This document shows, piece by piece, positions 11,915 to 23,294 of a stretch of 64,000 nucleotides of DNA. The DNA is from Cryptomeria japonica (taxonomy: Eukaryota; Streptophyta; Pinopsida; Cupressales; Cupressaceae), in the NCBI RefSeq assembly GCF_030272615.1, contig NC_081409.1, positions 873,698,626 through 873,762,625 on the forward strand, given 5' to 3'. Under the pieces are notes generated by a model that saw only the letters and a list, made by a program, of their open reading frames with translations, did not search any database and had not been told where the DNA came from. The position numbers and the translations under genes are program-made. Each line of letters starts with the position of its first letter. Positions within the stretch are counted from its first letter, which is position 1.

Positions 11915-12536
11915 CCAAAATACATTTTTCCTCCTTCATATCCTATTGCCCTTCATTATCCTATCATACCATGTCATACTCCTCCATTATCCTATTGTCC
12001 CTCATGTCCATTTCTTTTTTCCACATTTGATCTTGACAAGGCTGAGGATCTTCATGAGCATCATGCATCTTGTTCATAGCTTTTAGTCTATCATAGCTTT
12101 TGGTCTTTATCCATTTTCTTATTACATCCTTTCATCCATATTCCTTGTCTTATTGCAACTTTCTGCCACTATCCCTTAGCCTATCCTGACCTTCAGTCCA
12201 TGTCCCTTATCCATTCTTGGTCTTGCTTATCCTATCCATATCTTATCACTATCCATACACTCTTTTTCATTCCTTGATCTTGATCTGACATAAGGACACA
12301 AAATTTAAACATGGTTTCAAAAACCTCTTGACATGTCCCTCATGCCATGTTCCTGCTTTACATTGTCATAACCAGTCTCTTGTCCCATCACGCAATAGCC
12401 CTTGAAAATTGCATCCATATTGTCTCCATAATAAAAGGCCTTTGTCTTCCCTCTATCCACCATCATTTCAGAAAGCCTATTTATTCACCTGTCATATTCC
12501 TTGCCTTGCTAGACACTAGGGGCAAAATCATTAAAA
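11915..12536 (+). other. E 3' region, pyrimidine-rich, no gene seen
   Basis: Repeated 'tatcctat' / 'cattatcctat' / 'ccttgtct' runs give a low-complexity pyrimidine-rich tract. Short frames here look like chance. Confidence 0.5.
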
Positions 12537-12790
12537 ATTGAAAAATGTCCTGAAATAAATCCAAAAAAAAACTAAAAAATGTCCTGAAATAATCCAAAAA
12601 AATTGAAAAATGTCCTGAAATAATCCAAAAAACTTGAAAAATGTCCTGAAATAAATTCAAAAAAATCAAATAATGTCCTGAAATAATCCAAAAAAAAAAT
12701 TGAATAATGTCCTGAAAAAATCCAAAAAAATCAAAAACTGTCCTGAAATAAAACCCTAAAAAGTCAAATAAAGTCCTGAAAAATTGAACA
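12537..12790 (+). repeat. Minisatellite of 'aatgtcctgaaataa(t)ccaaaaaa' units
   Basis: About nine imperfect units of roughly 25-35 bases share 'tgtcctgaaa' followed by an A-rich tail. The reverse-strand 111-codon open frame over this region (Phe-rich repeats) is a by-product of the repeat and not a gene. Confidence 0.9.
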
Positions 12791-13853
12791 CAAAAAAATT
12801 GTAAAAAACTTGACAAACGAAAAAAAAAATTTCAAAACATTAAAATCCAAAAACAAGCATTTTGCAATAAAAATATCCTCTTGATGCATAAGACAGATCA
12901 CTGAGCGTCCCTCCAATGACACGCAATCACACACTACGCTTTACTAAAATCATGCATTCACAAATGAACTTTTTCAATCAAACCAGACATTCAAACTGAT
13001 CACAATTGTCTTCTCAATCAAACATTAGCATCAACATTATCTGTCCTTGTCACATTATCATGGGTCTTATACAGGGTGTGGTATACTCGAAACCTAATTG
13101 TGTCATGTCTTAGATGAGGTACCGCATTCCCTGGAACTAGACAACATGATCATTCTTGTTTTCCACTTTTGACAATGACGATCAGATTGTTTGTTTGACT
13201 TGGTTGAATTTGTGCATCTTATCTTTTTACTGATTTATCTTTGGCTTCGATCATGTTCCTATGTTGCTCGATGATGTCACTGAGTGATTTAGAGTGACTG
13301 GGATGGTTCATGGCCCCCTTTCTTTTTTTGTTGTTGTGATTATTGTTTGTGGAATGTCTGTTACAAACTAGGGCAACTATATCATTGGGTGTCTATGATA
13401 AGTACATTCACTTTGTGAATGTTGCACATACCTCGACCCTTGATGTATGCACCCTAGGATGCTTCACTCATTCCCTGTGTGCGATGTGTCTGTCTTTTGC
13501 AAAAGGGATTGCGTTTCAACTCTGACCTTCAATGCCATGATGCTCTGCATCCGCTTTGCTACATTAAATAAAGGTTCTCACCTACTTATGTGCATTCATG
13601 AAAGCAATTTTTTCTTCATCTCTACCTATCCTCTATCTAATTTTTGCTTACTAACATTTCTTCCATCAGTCTTGGCAGTCCGTTTGATCTTATCATTTTC
13701 TATCATTGTTATCGATCAATTGGCCTCTTTTCTGGATGTTTCCGGCCAATTCCTCGAGGGGGCATGCATATGTCATTGCTATTGTCTAGGGCATTTTCAT
13801 TATTGTTCTTTGAAACAATGCTTAAAATCGCATTGTCTCAAAGAGGGGCAAAA
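12791..13853 (+). other. E 3' untranslated region with polypurine tract
   Basis: No supported coding region. It ends in CAAAGAGGGGCAAAA (13839-13853) directly before the 3' LTR, the expected polypurine tract that primes plus-strand DNA synthesis and confirms plus orientation. Confidence 0.7.
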
Positions 13854-15007
13854 TGTAGACACCTAAAACTGGTCAACGCTTGCGGAGTCATACTTTAACA
13901 TCTGCGCATTGCCTTATTTTAGGGTTTTTGCATCGTATTAACATTTCTCCTATGTTACACACTTGGTCTTTATCATTTGCAAGCATCGAGTCTTTCTTCT
14001 GCATTCTTCATTTGTCTCACTTTTGAATTTGGTCTTGTCAATAGAAATCTTTAGTCATGATTTTGATCGATCTTATCCTATCGCATCAATGTGTGTGTTC
14101 ATTTGTCATCATTTTGGACATCATCAATCCTAATTAGGGTTTTGTCCTCTTTTCAATCTTGTCATCTGGTGATCGATTTGTCATTGATCATTGTCATTTT
14201 CAATCTTGTCGACTTGCGATCGATTTGTCATCGATCGTTGTTATTTTCAATCATGTCATCTCGCGATCAATTTGTCATCGATCGTCGTCCTTCTCAATCA
14301 TGTCAATTTGGATCAATTAGTCATTGTTCCTCGTCAATTGGTGCATTTATCAATCAAATCACTTAACAATATGAATCATTTATCAATTCAAAATCATGAT
14401 CGAATTGATATCAATTATCTTACATCAAGACCTAATTGTCATCCTTGCATTTCTAATTTATCTTCTAGGGTTTCATGATTTATTCATTTAACCTTGTTTG
14501 TCATTTTCTCTCCATTTTTCTCTTTAGAATAAATGATTTATTTATTTATCCTAAGTCTTCTTGTCACAATTAAATGCTTATTTAATTGGCTAATTAATTC
14601 CTCCCTTTTTGTAAATTGATTAATGAATGAAAAATTATTAATTAATTTACCTAATTTGCATCAATTTCCTAATTTCCAAGTCATAATTTCTAACCTAATT
14701 TTCTAATTTCTCCTAAATTCCTAAATGTCTATTTCTATTTCAAAAACTTGTCATAAATCCTTGCATAGAAATTTGTCATAAATTGTCATAAATCCTTGCA
14801 TAGCAATTTGTCATACACTTGTCATAATTTTGCTATTCCTGATTTGAATTTCCATTCAAATCACTTTCATGCTAATCTGATCTTTTCTCCAATTTGTCTA
14901 TAAATTGGATGAGTTTCTTCAATCAAGGCCCCTGGTCGAATCAATCACGCTTCTAGTACCCTTATGTTGTCGTCTTGTCTACTTGCTTTCACATCATGCT
15001 TATGCAC
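13854..15007 (+). repeat. E 3' LTR, right end deleted
   Basis: It matches 5773-6890, with one internal gain near 14767-14800 where a 'cataaatccttgcatag' segment is duplicated. It stops at the shared hexamer ATGCAC (15002-15007), where sequence switches to the T2 LTR. About 228 bases of the LTR end are missing. Confidence 0.85.
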
Positions 15008-15623
15008 ACCATAACACAAAATATTTTAACGAGGAAACCCAGTGTGGGAAAAACTTCAGAGGGATTTGTGACCCACAATTTTTACTCACTAGCCAATATG
15101 AATAAATATTACTTACAATAGGGGACTGCACATGAAAGAAGCCCAACAACCTAGATCTCACTGCTCAATAGAAGAGTCTAACTGACTACAATATGGATAA
15201 TTAAATCCAATACAATGTACTGCTAAAAATAGCATCTCTAATGCCTAGTTCAGTACTGGTTTAAGCTCAGTCAGATACCTTAACCAAAAACTTTCATTGT
15301 CCACTATATTACCTCATACATACAATAATCTCCTACCATACAAAATGACCTATGAGATCTCATACATATATGAGTCTTTACAGTATACCAAGTCGGCTTA
15401 CAAAAGATAATTATATTTACAATACAATTCACATAAACAAAACTTGTCTCATGTCAGCCTGAGTGCCAGCATACTTCATTATTGGTGTAATCTGGATGCT
15501 GATGAATATACCTACCAGTGTCAGGGTTGACCCTATTGCCGGTGTGTGTGTAGAGACCTAATACTAGCTGGTTGCCATCAATGACAACATCAACCATTCT
15601 CATATGAGTGTAGAATTCCAAGA
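15008..15623 (-). repeat. T2 3' LTR, truncated
   Basis: It matches the inner part of 20560-21360 but lacks the first ~190 bases at its left (outer) end. The inner end reads, on the reverse strand, TCTTGGAATTCTACACTC, a mutated version of the family start TGTTGGCATTCTACACTC. Confidence 0.8.
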
Positions 15624-15766
15624 ATCTCCCCCTTTGGCATTGATGGCAACACTCATGAGAAAAATCCAAAACTATTATCCCAAAACTGAAATCCAAAAAG
15701 AAGTGTGCTCCCCCTAAGCAAGAGATCTCCTCTGTGCATATATTTTTCTCTTCACTACTCCCCCTT
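15624..15766 (-). other. T2 polypurine tract and upstream second tract
   Basis: On the reverse strand AAAGGGGGAGAT (15635-15624) directly precedes the LTR. A second AAAGGGGGAG tract lies about 130 bases upstream (15766-15756), preceded by 'tgtcattgacatc'. The pair is conserved in T1 and T3. Confidence 0.75.
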
Positions 15767-15807
15767 TGATGTCAATGACAAAGGATGTCAAAAAGAATAA
15801 AAAATTT

Positions 15808-18800
15808 CTACCTCAAAGTCTGTAACCGGTTGGTTACAATCTGAAAGATATCCACCAAAACTAAGTTCAAACTTTGCATAAACTTGTTACTGTCATAAAG
15901 AATTTTCTCTGTCTGCTGGATCATACCAGTGAGATAGAGCATCAGTTGCTCCGGTGATGTTTCTCCAAGGATTGTTGCCTTACTTAATTCAACTTGCTGA
16001 GTAATAAGACTGTCTAATCTTGGACCAAGTTTTCTCTTCAGCTCTCGGGCCTTCAGCCTTATTCTTGCCTTTTCTTTTTCCAAGTTCTCCAATTTTTCTT
16101 CAAACATTGCCATTTTCTATTCAAAAACTGATGTAAGTTCCAAAGAACCTATCATATTGTCTTCTATGACATCAATCTCTTTTTGTGTCTTTTTAATCTC
16201 CTCATCAATGTCCTCTGTCAAATAGTGAGGCTTACAGGCTTCTCTATATAACTCTTTATACTCTAAAATTGTAGAATTGAGTACCGGTAACAGTGAATCT
16301 AAGTGCTCTGTATAGTTTTTTATGGTTTTCTCAAAGAATTCACTCATCTCTTTATCAACTCTCTCCTTAATTGTTCCTTCATTCACCTTCTCTAGATTTA
16401 GAATATTTTCAGCAATGAATTTGGACAAGGTGTCCAATTTACCTAAAGAATTGTCAATGTGATCTATCTTACATGTTGGTGCAATCATCCTCAAGATAGG
16501 TAGTGTGTCATCAATAGCCTTAAATGCTAAGGTATTGCAATATGTTATCCTTTTGATAGAATCTAAAAGAACATCTGTCACATTACTAGGTCTAAATTAA
16601 CCTGTAGATGTGCTCAGTTCAGCAATAGCTTTCCTCTCAATTTATACTTCTCCAATAACCTTAATTATTTCTTCCTTATTACCAACAATTGATTCCTCTT
16701 TATTCACATTCTTTGCTGGTTTTTCTGTCTCAACATAAACCTCTGCCTCAGATTATTTCTCAGTATTAGTTCCTTTATCTTCTATTGGTGTCTCAGTATT
16801 CTAAGAGTCAACAGTATTTGTCAGTGTCTCAGAGATCTTGATATTCTCACCATCAGCTGCCTTAACCTCTGTAGTCTCCTTATCTACAGCAATGTTAATA
16901 TCATGTTTACCAACATTCATAGAAAAAAGAATCTTAGAATCTGGGTTAGTATTATCAAGAGTAACATCTTCAGTTCCCATATTAGGTCGACTAACTTTAT
17001 GTACTGGTGGGATATCCTGAGCTGGAGGTGGAAGATTATTTGTAATCTTTATTGCAGGAACACCACCAACTTTTCCTTTACCCTTATCCTTATCCTTTTG
17101 ATATACCTTAAAGGTTTTGTCCATTTTTGGTCTGCTCTTTTCTTCTTTCTTTTCCTTTTCCATAAAAAATATGTCCCATTTGTCTACAATCTCATCAGAA
17201 ATCTCCTTAACTCTCCCAACCATTAGGCTCACTTGCCAGTGTCCACTGACAAAAACTGATCGGTTTGCCTCAGAAATTAATTCATCAATTTCCTCTTTTG
17301 AATTCACAGGATGTACTGCCAATAATGCTTCAACTTTCAACTTCTTATCAAGTTCCATTACTGATAAACTTTTTGCTTCTAATCTCATATTCAGATCATT
17401 TGGAAAATCATCTATTACTTCAATCAAAACCTTCGTATAGATGTCTAAATGCAAAATAATTCTCTCTTCTATTGTTTCCCTGTTAGAATCCTTAAAATAA
17501 TGATACAATTTGTTTACATTAATCATATTTCCTTCCTATGTTATCTCATTCAATAGTTCTTCCAAAGTAGGGGTATTCAGTGTCTGTTTCTTCTTCGATG
17601 TAAGCTTCTTCTTAGCTTCCCTAACTACCTGCTACTTCTTCCTTAGTGTTTTGGTTCTCTTGGGAGAAGGAGAAGGTACCAGTGATGGTTTTCTCTTCTT
17701 CCTCTCTACTGTCTTGAATTCAATTGCCTTTCCACTGTCGGTATCAGAAGAAGTGATAATCGGTGAAGCACGTGCTTCCAGTTTCAGTCCTTCCAGTTCA
17801 CTAGCAGATATACCACTCAAGTTCATTAATTTTCTTTAACATCCTTAGCCATCTTGGATGCATCTCTCATAAATTTATCTCTTCTTTTTCTCTGCTTCTG
17901 CATAGAAACAACACTCTCTATAGTTTCAGCATTTCCAAAAATTTCTTTAGATGGTTCTCTAGGTGCATCAAGGAGTATTTTTGCATATGTATCAAGAATG
18001 GGTAAATCAACTTCATAACCCATTTTCAATGACCCAAATAGTTCTAGGGATAACTGCTTCCATCCATGTCTCATCACATTTAATAACAAAGCAGATTTGT
18101 TTGTCATACTTGTCAACTATACTCTGTGGTAACCTCTCTCTTGCCTTCATTTTGGTTGAAAAAGTTTTGAAATAATCTGTGATGATCTTGTCATAGTCAG
18201 TGCCCATACTGATGAAAGCTTCCAAAATCTATTTTCCTACTGGGATGTCATATCCAAAATCCTTATACCAATGTTGGGTATCTCTTTGGTGAAGTAAAGA
18301 ATCAGATAGACAAGTAGGTTGCCAAAGTGAAAAGTTCCTTTCTTGTCACCTTTAATCTTCTTCAAATTATCAATCAATTTATCCTTAAGCCATTCACAAA
18401 CATCAATTTTAGTGTTGTTCTCTACCATCTCATATGCACTGTGAATACAAAGGCTAGAAGCCGAATTCAATCTATTTGCATGTGTTACTCTATAGCCAAG
18501 TACCATACTCACATATCTCACATTTGCATCTCTATCATCATTGACTCTAAGGGATTTGTTGTCAGATGTAGCTCCGGTTAAGCTCATCACACCCTTGTTA
18601 GGTATTTTCTTTGTTTTGTCAGGCCTACTACCAGTTGAGGGTAAACCAGTAGCTACCTTAATTGCTTCCTTGGTTATTTTACAAACTGACTCTAACCACA
18701 TAAATTCTCCATGGACTCTGCTCAACACAAGACAAACTACTTCCTTCAAAAATTCAGGAATGCTTAGTATTTCAACAAAACCTAAGTTTCCTACAATCTT

Positions 18801-19073
18801 ATGTTCAAGTTTAATCAGACCTTGCTCATCGGTAATAACATCATTAATTATTTTCTTCAAGTCCTCAGTCCCTAGGTCTTCTATGTTGCAGTGGATATAG
18901 ATTCTTGGGTCTTCGGCAAAAGCAACACCCTTTGGAATTTTTGAAAAAGATCTGATACAATCATCTTGTTTAGCAATTTCAAGGATATTCTTGAATATAG
19001 GTCTAGGGTGATTGATGTTCTCTACCACAGTAGGGTTTTCAATAAACTCAGGTGCAGAAGATGAAGATGCCAT
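15808..19073 (-). pseudogene. T2 ORF2: large conserved protein of unknown function, broken
   Basis: About 1,090 codons starting at ATG 19073 (MASSSSAPEFIENP). Residues 1-280 form a conserved, apparently globular domain containing VLSRVHGEFMWL, KITKEAI..-TGLPSTG and CEWLKD-LI-NLKKIKGDKKG followed by a hydrophobic end. Next come an acidic and aromatic middle (18225-17826), a basic patch PSPKRTKTLRKK (about 17670-17632, possible nuclear signal), a helical domain (17526-17200), a K/G-rich and proline-rich linker, and two coiled-coil segments (16581-16117 and 16113-15808). A one-base loss near 18260 and several stops break it; most of the second half stays in one frame. I do not recognise the family. 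No protease, RT, integrase or RNase H motif is present. It lies where SIRE-type elements carry an env-like gene, but no signal peptide or membrane segment is evident. Confidence 0.7.
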
Positions 19074-19122
19074 TTTGAAAAGATAAATATCTCTTAACTT
19101 GAAATTCTTGAATGCCTGAAAA

Positions 19123-19356
19123 TCACTTCATTGCTTCACCTTTATATTGCCCTTGCTCAATTTCACTTTCCTTGAATGGAATGCTTGGTGAGTCAAAATG
19201 AGGGTTTTCTAATGCTTTAGAACCAAAAATTTCTTTAAAAACCACATTAAATGCTTGCCGGTTAAGTGAGAACTTAACATATCTTTTGGTAAAAAAGAAA
19301 TGTGTCTTCTTACCATCAACCGAGGGTAGAATGCATGATTTTAAACTTGCTGCCAT
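19123..19356 (-). CDS. T2 small frame between ORF1 and ORF2, unknown
   Basis: 77 codons beginning MAASLKSCILPSVDGKK. The same region in T1, T3 and H can be read as related but broken frames (for example the LPSVDG / FNVVF-like stretches), so it may be a short coding unit or the former 5' extension of ORF2. It overlaps neither ORF. Confidence is low because it is only open in this copy. Confidence 0.3.
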   Translation of the reverse strand: MAASLKSCILPSVDGKKTHFFFTKRYVKFSLNRQAFNVVFKEIFGSKALENPHFDSPSIPFKESEIEQGQYKGEAMK

Positions 19357-19375
19357 ACCCCCTAAGGATTATTGC

Positions 19376-20488
19376 TTAGTCAGATGAAGAATCTCCTACC
19401 GGTGGAGGATTTCTCTATTCTACTGGTGTAGAGATAGTTTCATCAACTTTCTGATCTCCCTTCTTAATCCATTCTTTTGAAAATTCTTGTTTTATTTCAT
19501 TTACCTTTTCTTTTCCCTTCACACTAGATCCTTTATTGTTTGTCGGTATAGTCTTGCTCCTACATAATTTTTTAATATGTCCAATATTGTTACATGCATA
19601 ACAAGTTACATTATTCCTCTAAATAGCCTTTCCATATCCTTGACCAATTTGTGTTGTGCATTTATTAGATAAATGCCCAAATCTACCAAAAACATAGCAT
19701 TTCACATTCATTCTACAATTTTTTGAATTATGACCAACTTTGTTGCATTTGGAACATTGATCGGTGGGTAAGTTTGTATTCTGATTATTTCTAAATCTGC
19801 ACTCATTTCCTCTATGACCAAATTTGTTGCAATTGAAACATTTCCCATTAAATTTATAAGAATTAGGTTGTCTTACCGGTTTACTATGATCTTGATTATT
19901 TGCAGTCTCGAAACTTTCTCCATGTTCAAAACCAGGTCTAATTGTATCTCCATTAGGTTTTTATCTTTTCAGCATGTCACCAAGTCTTTCTGATTTTTTC
20001 TTAAATTTGTCTTTGTGTTCATTTGCAGTGATCAACTCATTTTCTAGAATGCCAATTTGTCTCATAAGCTCATCTTTATCATGTTGCATGTGAATCAGAT
20101 TTGTCTTTAGCATATCATTCTCATGACAAAGTCTCCAATTTTTATTTTCTTGGTCATTAAGTTTCCTAGTCAAGTCTTCTTCATTCTTCTTTCTGTCTTC
20201 AAGATCCTTACATAGCCTCATAATTAAATCTTGCATTTCATTCTTCATGTTAGTGTTCTCTTGCCTCAGCTTGTCTGCAATATCACTAAGAGTTTCTTTT
20301 TCATCATCATGTTTCTGCATTTTCTCATGAAGTTCCTTCCTCTTGTTTTGTGCTATAACCAGGTTCTCTAGAATTCCTTTAATGAATTCCTTAGCAGTCC
20401 TCATATCATCTTCAAGTTTGATATTATTCAATTTTTCTGCATCAAAATCTTCAAGACTTCCCTCCAACTATTTTCTCAAACTCTCCAT
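19376..20488 (-). pseudogene. T2 ORF1: gag-like protein, coiled coil plus four CCHC knuckles
   Basis: About 370 codons from ATG 20488. Codon 7 is TAG (20470-20468). The coiled coil spans about residues 20-175 (20430-19961) with long E/K/L heptads. Then come four tandem CX2CX4HX4C knuckles: CFNCNKFGHRGNEC (near 19830), CSKCNKVGHNSKNC (near 19750), CYVFGRFGHLSNKC (near 19700, second Cys changed to Phe) and CYACNNIGHIKKLC (near 19600). A basic KGKEK tail and an acidic end follow, to TAA 19376. Nucleocapsid-type knuckles bind RNA, and the coiled coil probably self-assembles. Ordinary copia gag has one knuckle, so four is unusual. Confidence 0.8.
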
Positions 20489-20545
20489 CTGTACCGGTTT
20501 CAAAATCTTCCTCAAGTTGTTAAGCTTTTGTAAATAGAGGACCAG

Positions 20546-20557
20546 GCTCTAATACTA
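20546..20557 (-). other. T2 primer-binding site, degraded
   Basis: Reverse strand TAGTATTAGAGC, two changes from the initiator-Met type TGGTATCAGAGC, lies two bases inside the LTR end at 20560. The changes are G-to-A and C-to-T, as expected from methylation decay. Confidence 0.8.
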
Positions 20558-20559
20558 AT

Positions 20560-21360
20560 TGTTATATTCAATGACAATCCCAATGACACTAAGAGGGGGG
20601 GGGGGTGAATCAGTGTCTAACCAGTTAGTGGAATATTTAAACTTATTGATAACTTTACAATCCAAATTAGTGTACCGATAAACAAGAAATAATGCAGTAA
20701 AGAGAAATAACAGAGACAACATAAATGCACACCATAACAAAATATATTTTAATGAGGAAACCCAGTGTAGGAAAAACCACGGTGGGATTTGTGACCCACA
20801 ATATTTACTCACTAGCCAATATGAATAAATATTACTTACAATAGGGGCCTACACATGCAGGAAGGCCAACAACCTAGAGCTCACTGCTCAATAGGAAGAG
20901 TCTCATTGACTACAATATGGATAATTAAATGCAATACGATTTACTACTCAAAATAGAATCTCTAATGCCCGGTTCATTACCAGTTTAAGCTCAGTTAGAT
21001 ACCTTAACCAAAACCTTTCGTTGTCCACTATATTACCTCATACATACAATAATCTCCTACCTTACAAAATGACCTATGAGATCTCATACATATATGATTC
21101 TTTACAATATACCAAGTCATCTTACAAAAGATAATTATATTTACAATACAATTCACATAAACAAAACTTGTCTCATGTCAGTCTGAGTGTCGGTATACTT
21201 CATTGTTGGTGTAATCTGGATGCTGATGAATATGCCTACCAGTGTCGGTAGATAGTATCGGTGTTAAACCTATTGCCGGTGTGTGTGTAGAGACCTAATA
21301 CCAGTTGGTTTCCATCAATGACAACATCAACCATTCTCATATGAGTGTAGAATGCCAACA
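20560..21360 (-). repeat. T2 5' LTR
   Basis: Reverse-strand termini TGTTGGCATTCTAC...GAATATAACA, with the G-rich run (C-rich on the reverse strand) at about 20586-20597. Length is 801 bases, comparable to the 789- and 792-base T3 LTRs. It joins T1's LTR directly at 21361. Confidence 0.85.
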
Positions 21361-22108
21361 GGCACAACTAGATTATTCTCACCGGTACCTGGTCTACACC
21401 AACAAAAGATCTTACCGACACCCTAGCTGACATGGAAATTATATTATTTTGTATTGTAATTATATTGTATAGCTGACATGATGTATTGTAAATACTCACA
21501 TATGTATGAGATCTTATAGATCATTTTGTAAGTGATAGGTATGCGAAATATGTATGGGTAATTAATGCAAGTAGTAAATGAGAGTGAATATATGTATAAG
21601 CATTTTGATGTAATAATTTTGATGAGAGAATAAGAGCAGAGAAGAGCGAAGAAAGGTTTATGGAAAAGGTATTTTACAGAGCTTAAACCGGTACTAAATC
21701 AAGCATTGTAGACGCTATTTTGAGTAGAACATTATCATTGGATTTAATTATCCAATTTTATAGTCAGTGTGACTCCTTTTTGTGATTGAGCAGTGAGCTC
21801 TAGGCTGTTGGCCTTCCTGCATGTGTAGACCCCTATTGTATCAGTAATATTTATTCATATTGGCTAGTGAGTAAATATTATGGGTCACAAATCCCACCAA
21901 GGTTTTTCCCCTACCGGGTTTCCTCACCAAAATATCTTGTGTTATGGTGTGCATTGATGTTGTCTCTCTTATTTCTCTCTATTTCTTGTTTACTAGTACA
22001 TTAATCTGGGTTGTAAAGTTGCAAACAAGTTTAAATATTTCACTTACCGGTAAGACACTGATTCATCCCCCCCTCTCAGTGTCTTTGGGACTGATCAAGT
22101 ATCTAACA
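21361..22108 (+). repeat. T1 5' LTR, right segment
   Basis: It continues the LTR interrupted at 5772. Sequence from 'ggcacaactagattattctc' onward matches T1's 3' LTR at about 35331-35525, and the C-rich end and ATCTAACA terminus match T3. Segment one plus this segment give about 860 bases. Confidence 0.85.
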
Positions 22109-22110
22109 AT

Positions 22111-22122
22111 TGGTATCAGGGC
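22111..22122 (+). other. T1 primer-binding site
   Basis: TGGTATCAGGGC, one mismatch to the initiator-Met type site, lies two bases after the LTR end. Confidence 0.85.
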
Positions 22123-22179
22123 CTAGTCCTTTATTTGCAGAAGCCTAACAACTTGAGGAAGATTCTAAAAGTAGTATCA

Positions 22180-23294
22180 ATCGAAAGCTTGTGACAACAG
22201 TTGGAATGAGCTCTTGAAAATTTTGACGCAAAAAAATTGAAGAATATCAAACTGGAAGATAAACTCAGAACTACTTAGGAATTTATCAAAGCATTTCAAG
22301 ATAACCTGGTTATAGCAAAGAATAAGAGAAAATAATTACATGTGCAATTGCAAAATAAAGATGATGAAGAAAAAGAAACTCTTAGAGATATTGTAGACCA
22401 ATTAAGACAAGAGAATAGCAACATAGAGAATGAGATGCAAGATTTAACCATGACACTATGCAAGGATATTGAAGATAGAAAGAGGAATGAAGAAGATTTG
22501 GCCAAAAGACTAAATGAAAGATCAGATGAATCTCAAAGGCTTAGTTATGAAAATGATATGCTCAAAACTGATTTGATTCACATGCAACATGACAAAGAGG
22601 AACTTTTGAGACAAGTTAGCACTTTGGAAAGTGAGTTGATCACTACAAATGAATATAAAGACAAATTCAAGAAAAGTTCAAATAATCTTGATGATATGTT
22701 GAAAACTCAAAAACCTGATGGAGAAATAGTTGGACTTGGATTTGAACATGGAGAAAGCTCAAGGACTGCAAACAATCATGATCACAGCAAACTGGTAAGG
22801 CAACCTAATGCTTATAAATTTAATGGGAAATGTTTTAATTGCAACAAATTTGGTCATAGAGAAAATCATTGTAGATTTAGGAATAATCAAAATAAAAACT
22901 TACCCACCGATCAACATTCCAAATGCAATAAAAAGGGCATAACTCAGACAATTGCAAAATGAATATGAAATGCTATGTTTGTGGTAGATTTGGACATTTA
23001 TCTAATCAATGCAGAACTCAAACCGGTTAAGGTTATGGAAAGGCTATTCAGAGAAACAATGTAACTTGTTATGCATGTAACAAGATTGGGCATATTGCAA
23101 AACTTTGTAGAAGCAAGACTATACCAATGGACAATAAAGGATCTAATAGCAAAGGAAAAGAGAAGGTGACTGAAATCAAGCAAGAATTTTCAAAGAAATG
23201 GATTAGGAAGAGAGATCAGTGAGGTGATTAATCTATCTCTATACCGGCAGAACAGGGTAATCCTGCACCGGCAGGAGATTCTTCATCCAACTAA
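22180..23294 (+). pseudogene. T1 ORF1: gag-like coiled coil with four CCHC knuckles, broken
   Basis: It aligns with T2 and T3 ORF1. The start codon is lost (ATC at 22180) and early TGA/TAA stops are present. The open stretch 22342-22962 holds the coiled coil and the first knuckle CFNCNKFGHRENHC (near 22834). The second knuckle has His for its first Cys and a frameshift (near 22915). The third, CYVCGRFGHLSNQC (near 22972), and fourth, CYACNKIGHIAKLC (near 23070), are intact in sequence but in another frame. The tail KGKEKVTEIKQEF is basic and lysine-rich. It ends at TAA 23292-23294. Confidence 0.8.

Larger units (their letters stand above)
5773..15007 (+). mobile_element. Element E: non-autonomous LTR element with one long unknown ORF
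   Basis: Two LTR copies (5773-7115 and 13854-15007) flank a primer-site-like sequence, a 2 kb leader, a single interrupted reading frame of about 900 codons, a minisatellite and a polypurine tract. No gag domain, zinc knuckle, protease, RT, RNase H or integrase is visible. The right LTR lacks about 230 bases because a deletion fused it to T2. The primer site matches those of D and K, so E probably belongs to the same broad Ty3-type group and used enzymes supplied by others. It lies inside the T1 5' LTR. Confidence 0.8.
15008..21360 (-). mobile_element. Element T2: RT-less copia-type element, reverse orientation
   Basis: From right to left: 5' LTR (21360-20560), degenerate initiator-Met primer site, ORF1 (20488-19376), a small spacer frame, ORF2 (19073-15808), polypurine tracts and a truncated 3' LTR (15623-15008). 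Gene order and sequence are the same as in T1 and T3. Its right end abuts T1 LTR sequence at 21361, and its left end is fused by deletion to E. No polymerase genes are present. Confidence 0.85.

Noticed and set aside
12537-12790. Regular short repeats as a CRISPR-like array
   Set aside because: Units are degenerate and directly adjacent with no unique spacers, and the context is a plant retroelement.
12481-12816. Reverse 111-codon Phe-rich frame resembling a membrane protein
   Set aside because: It is the translation of the minisatellite; the period follows the DNA repeat.
15808-19073. ORF2 as a host coiled-coil or cytoskeletal gene
   Set aside because: The same gene lies between matching LTRs in T1, T2, T3 and H, so it belongs to the element.
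15808-19073. ORF2 as a retroviral-like envelope gene
   Set aside because: The position fits SIRE-type env-like genes, but no signal peptide, membrane segment or cleavage site is evident; left as unknown.
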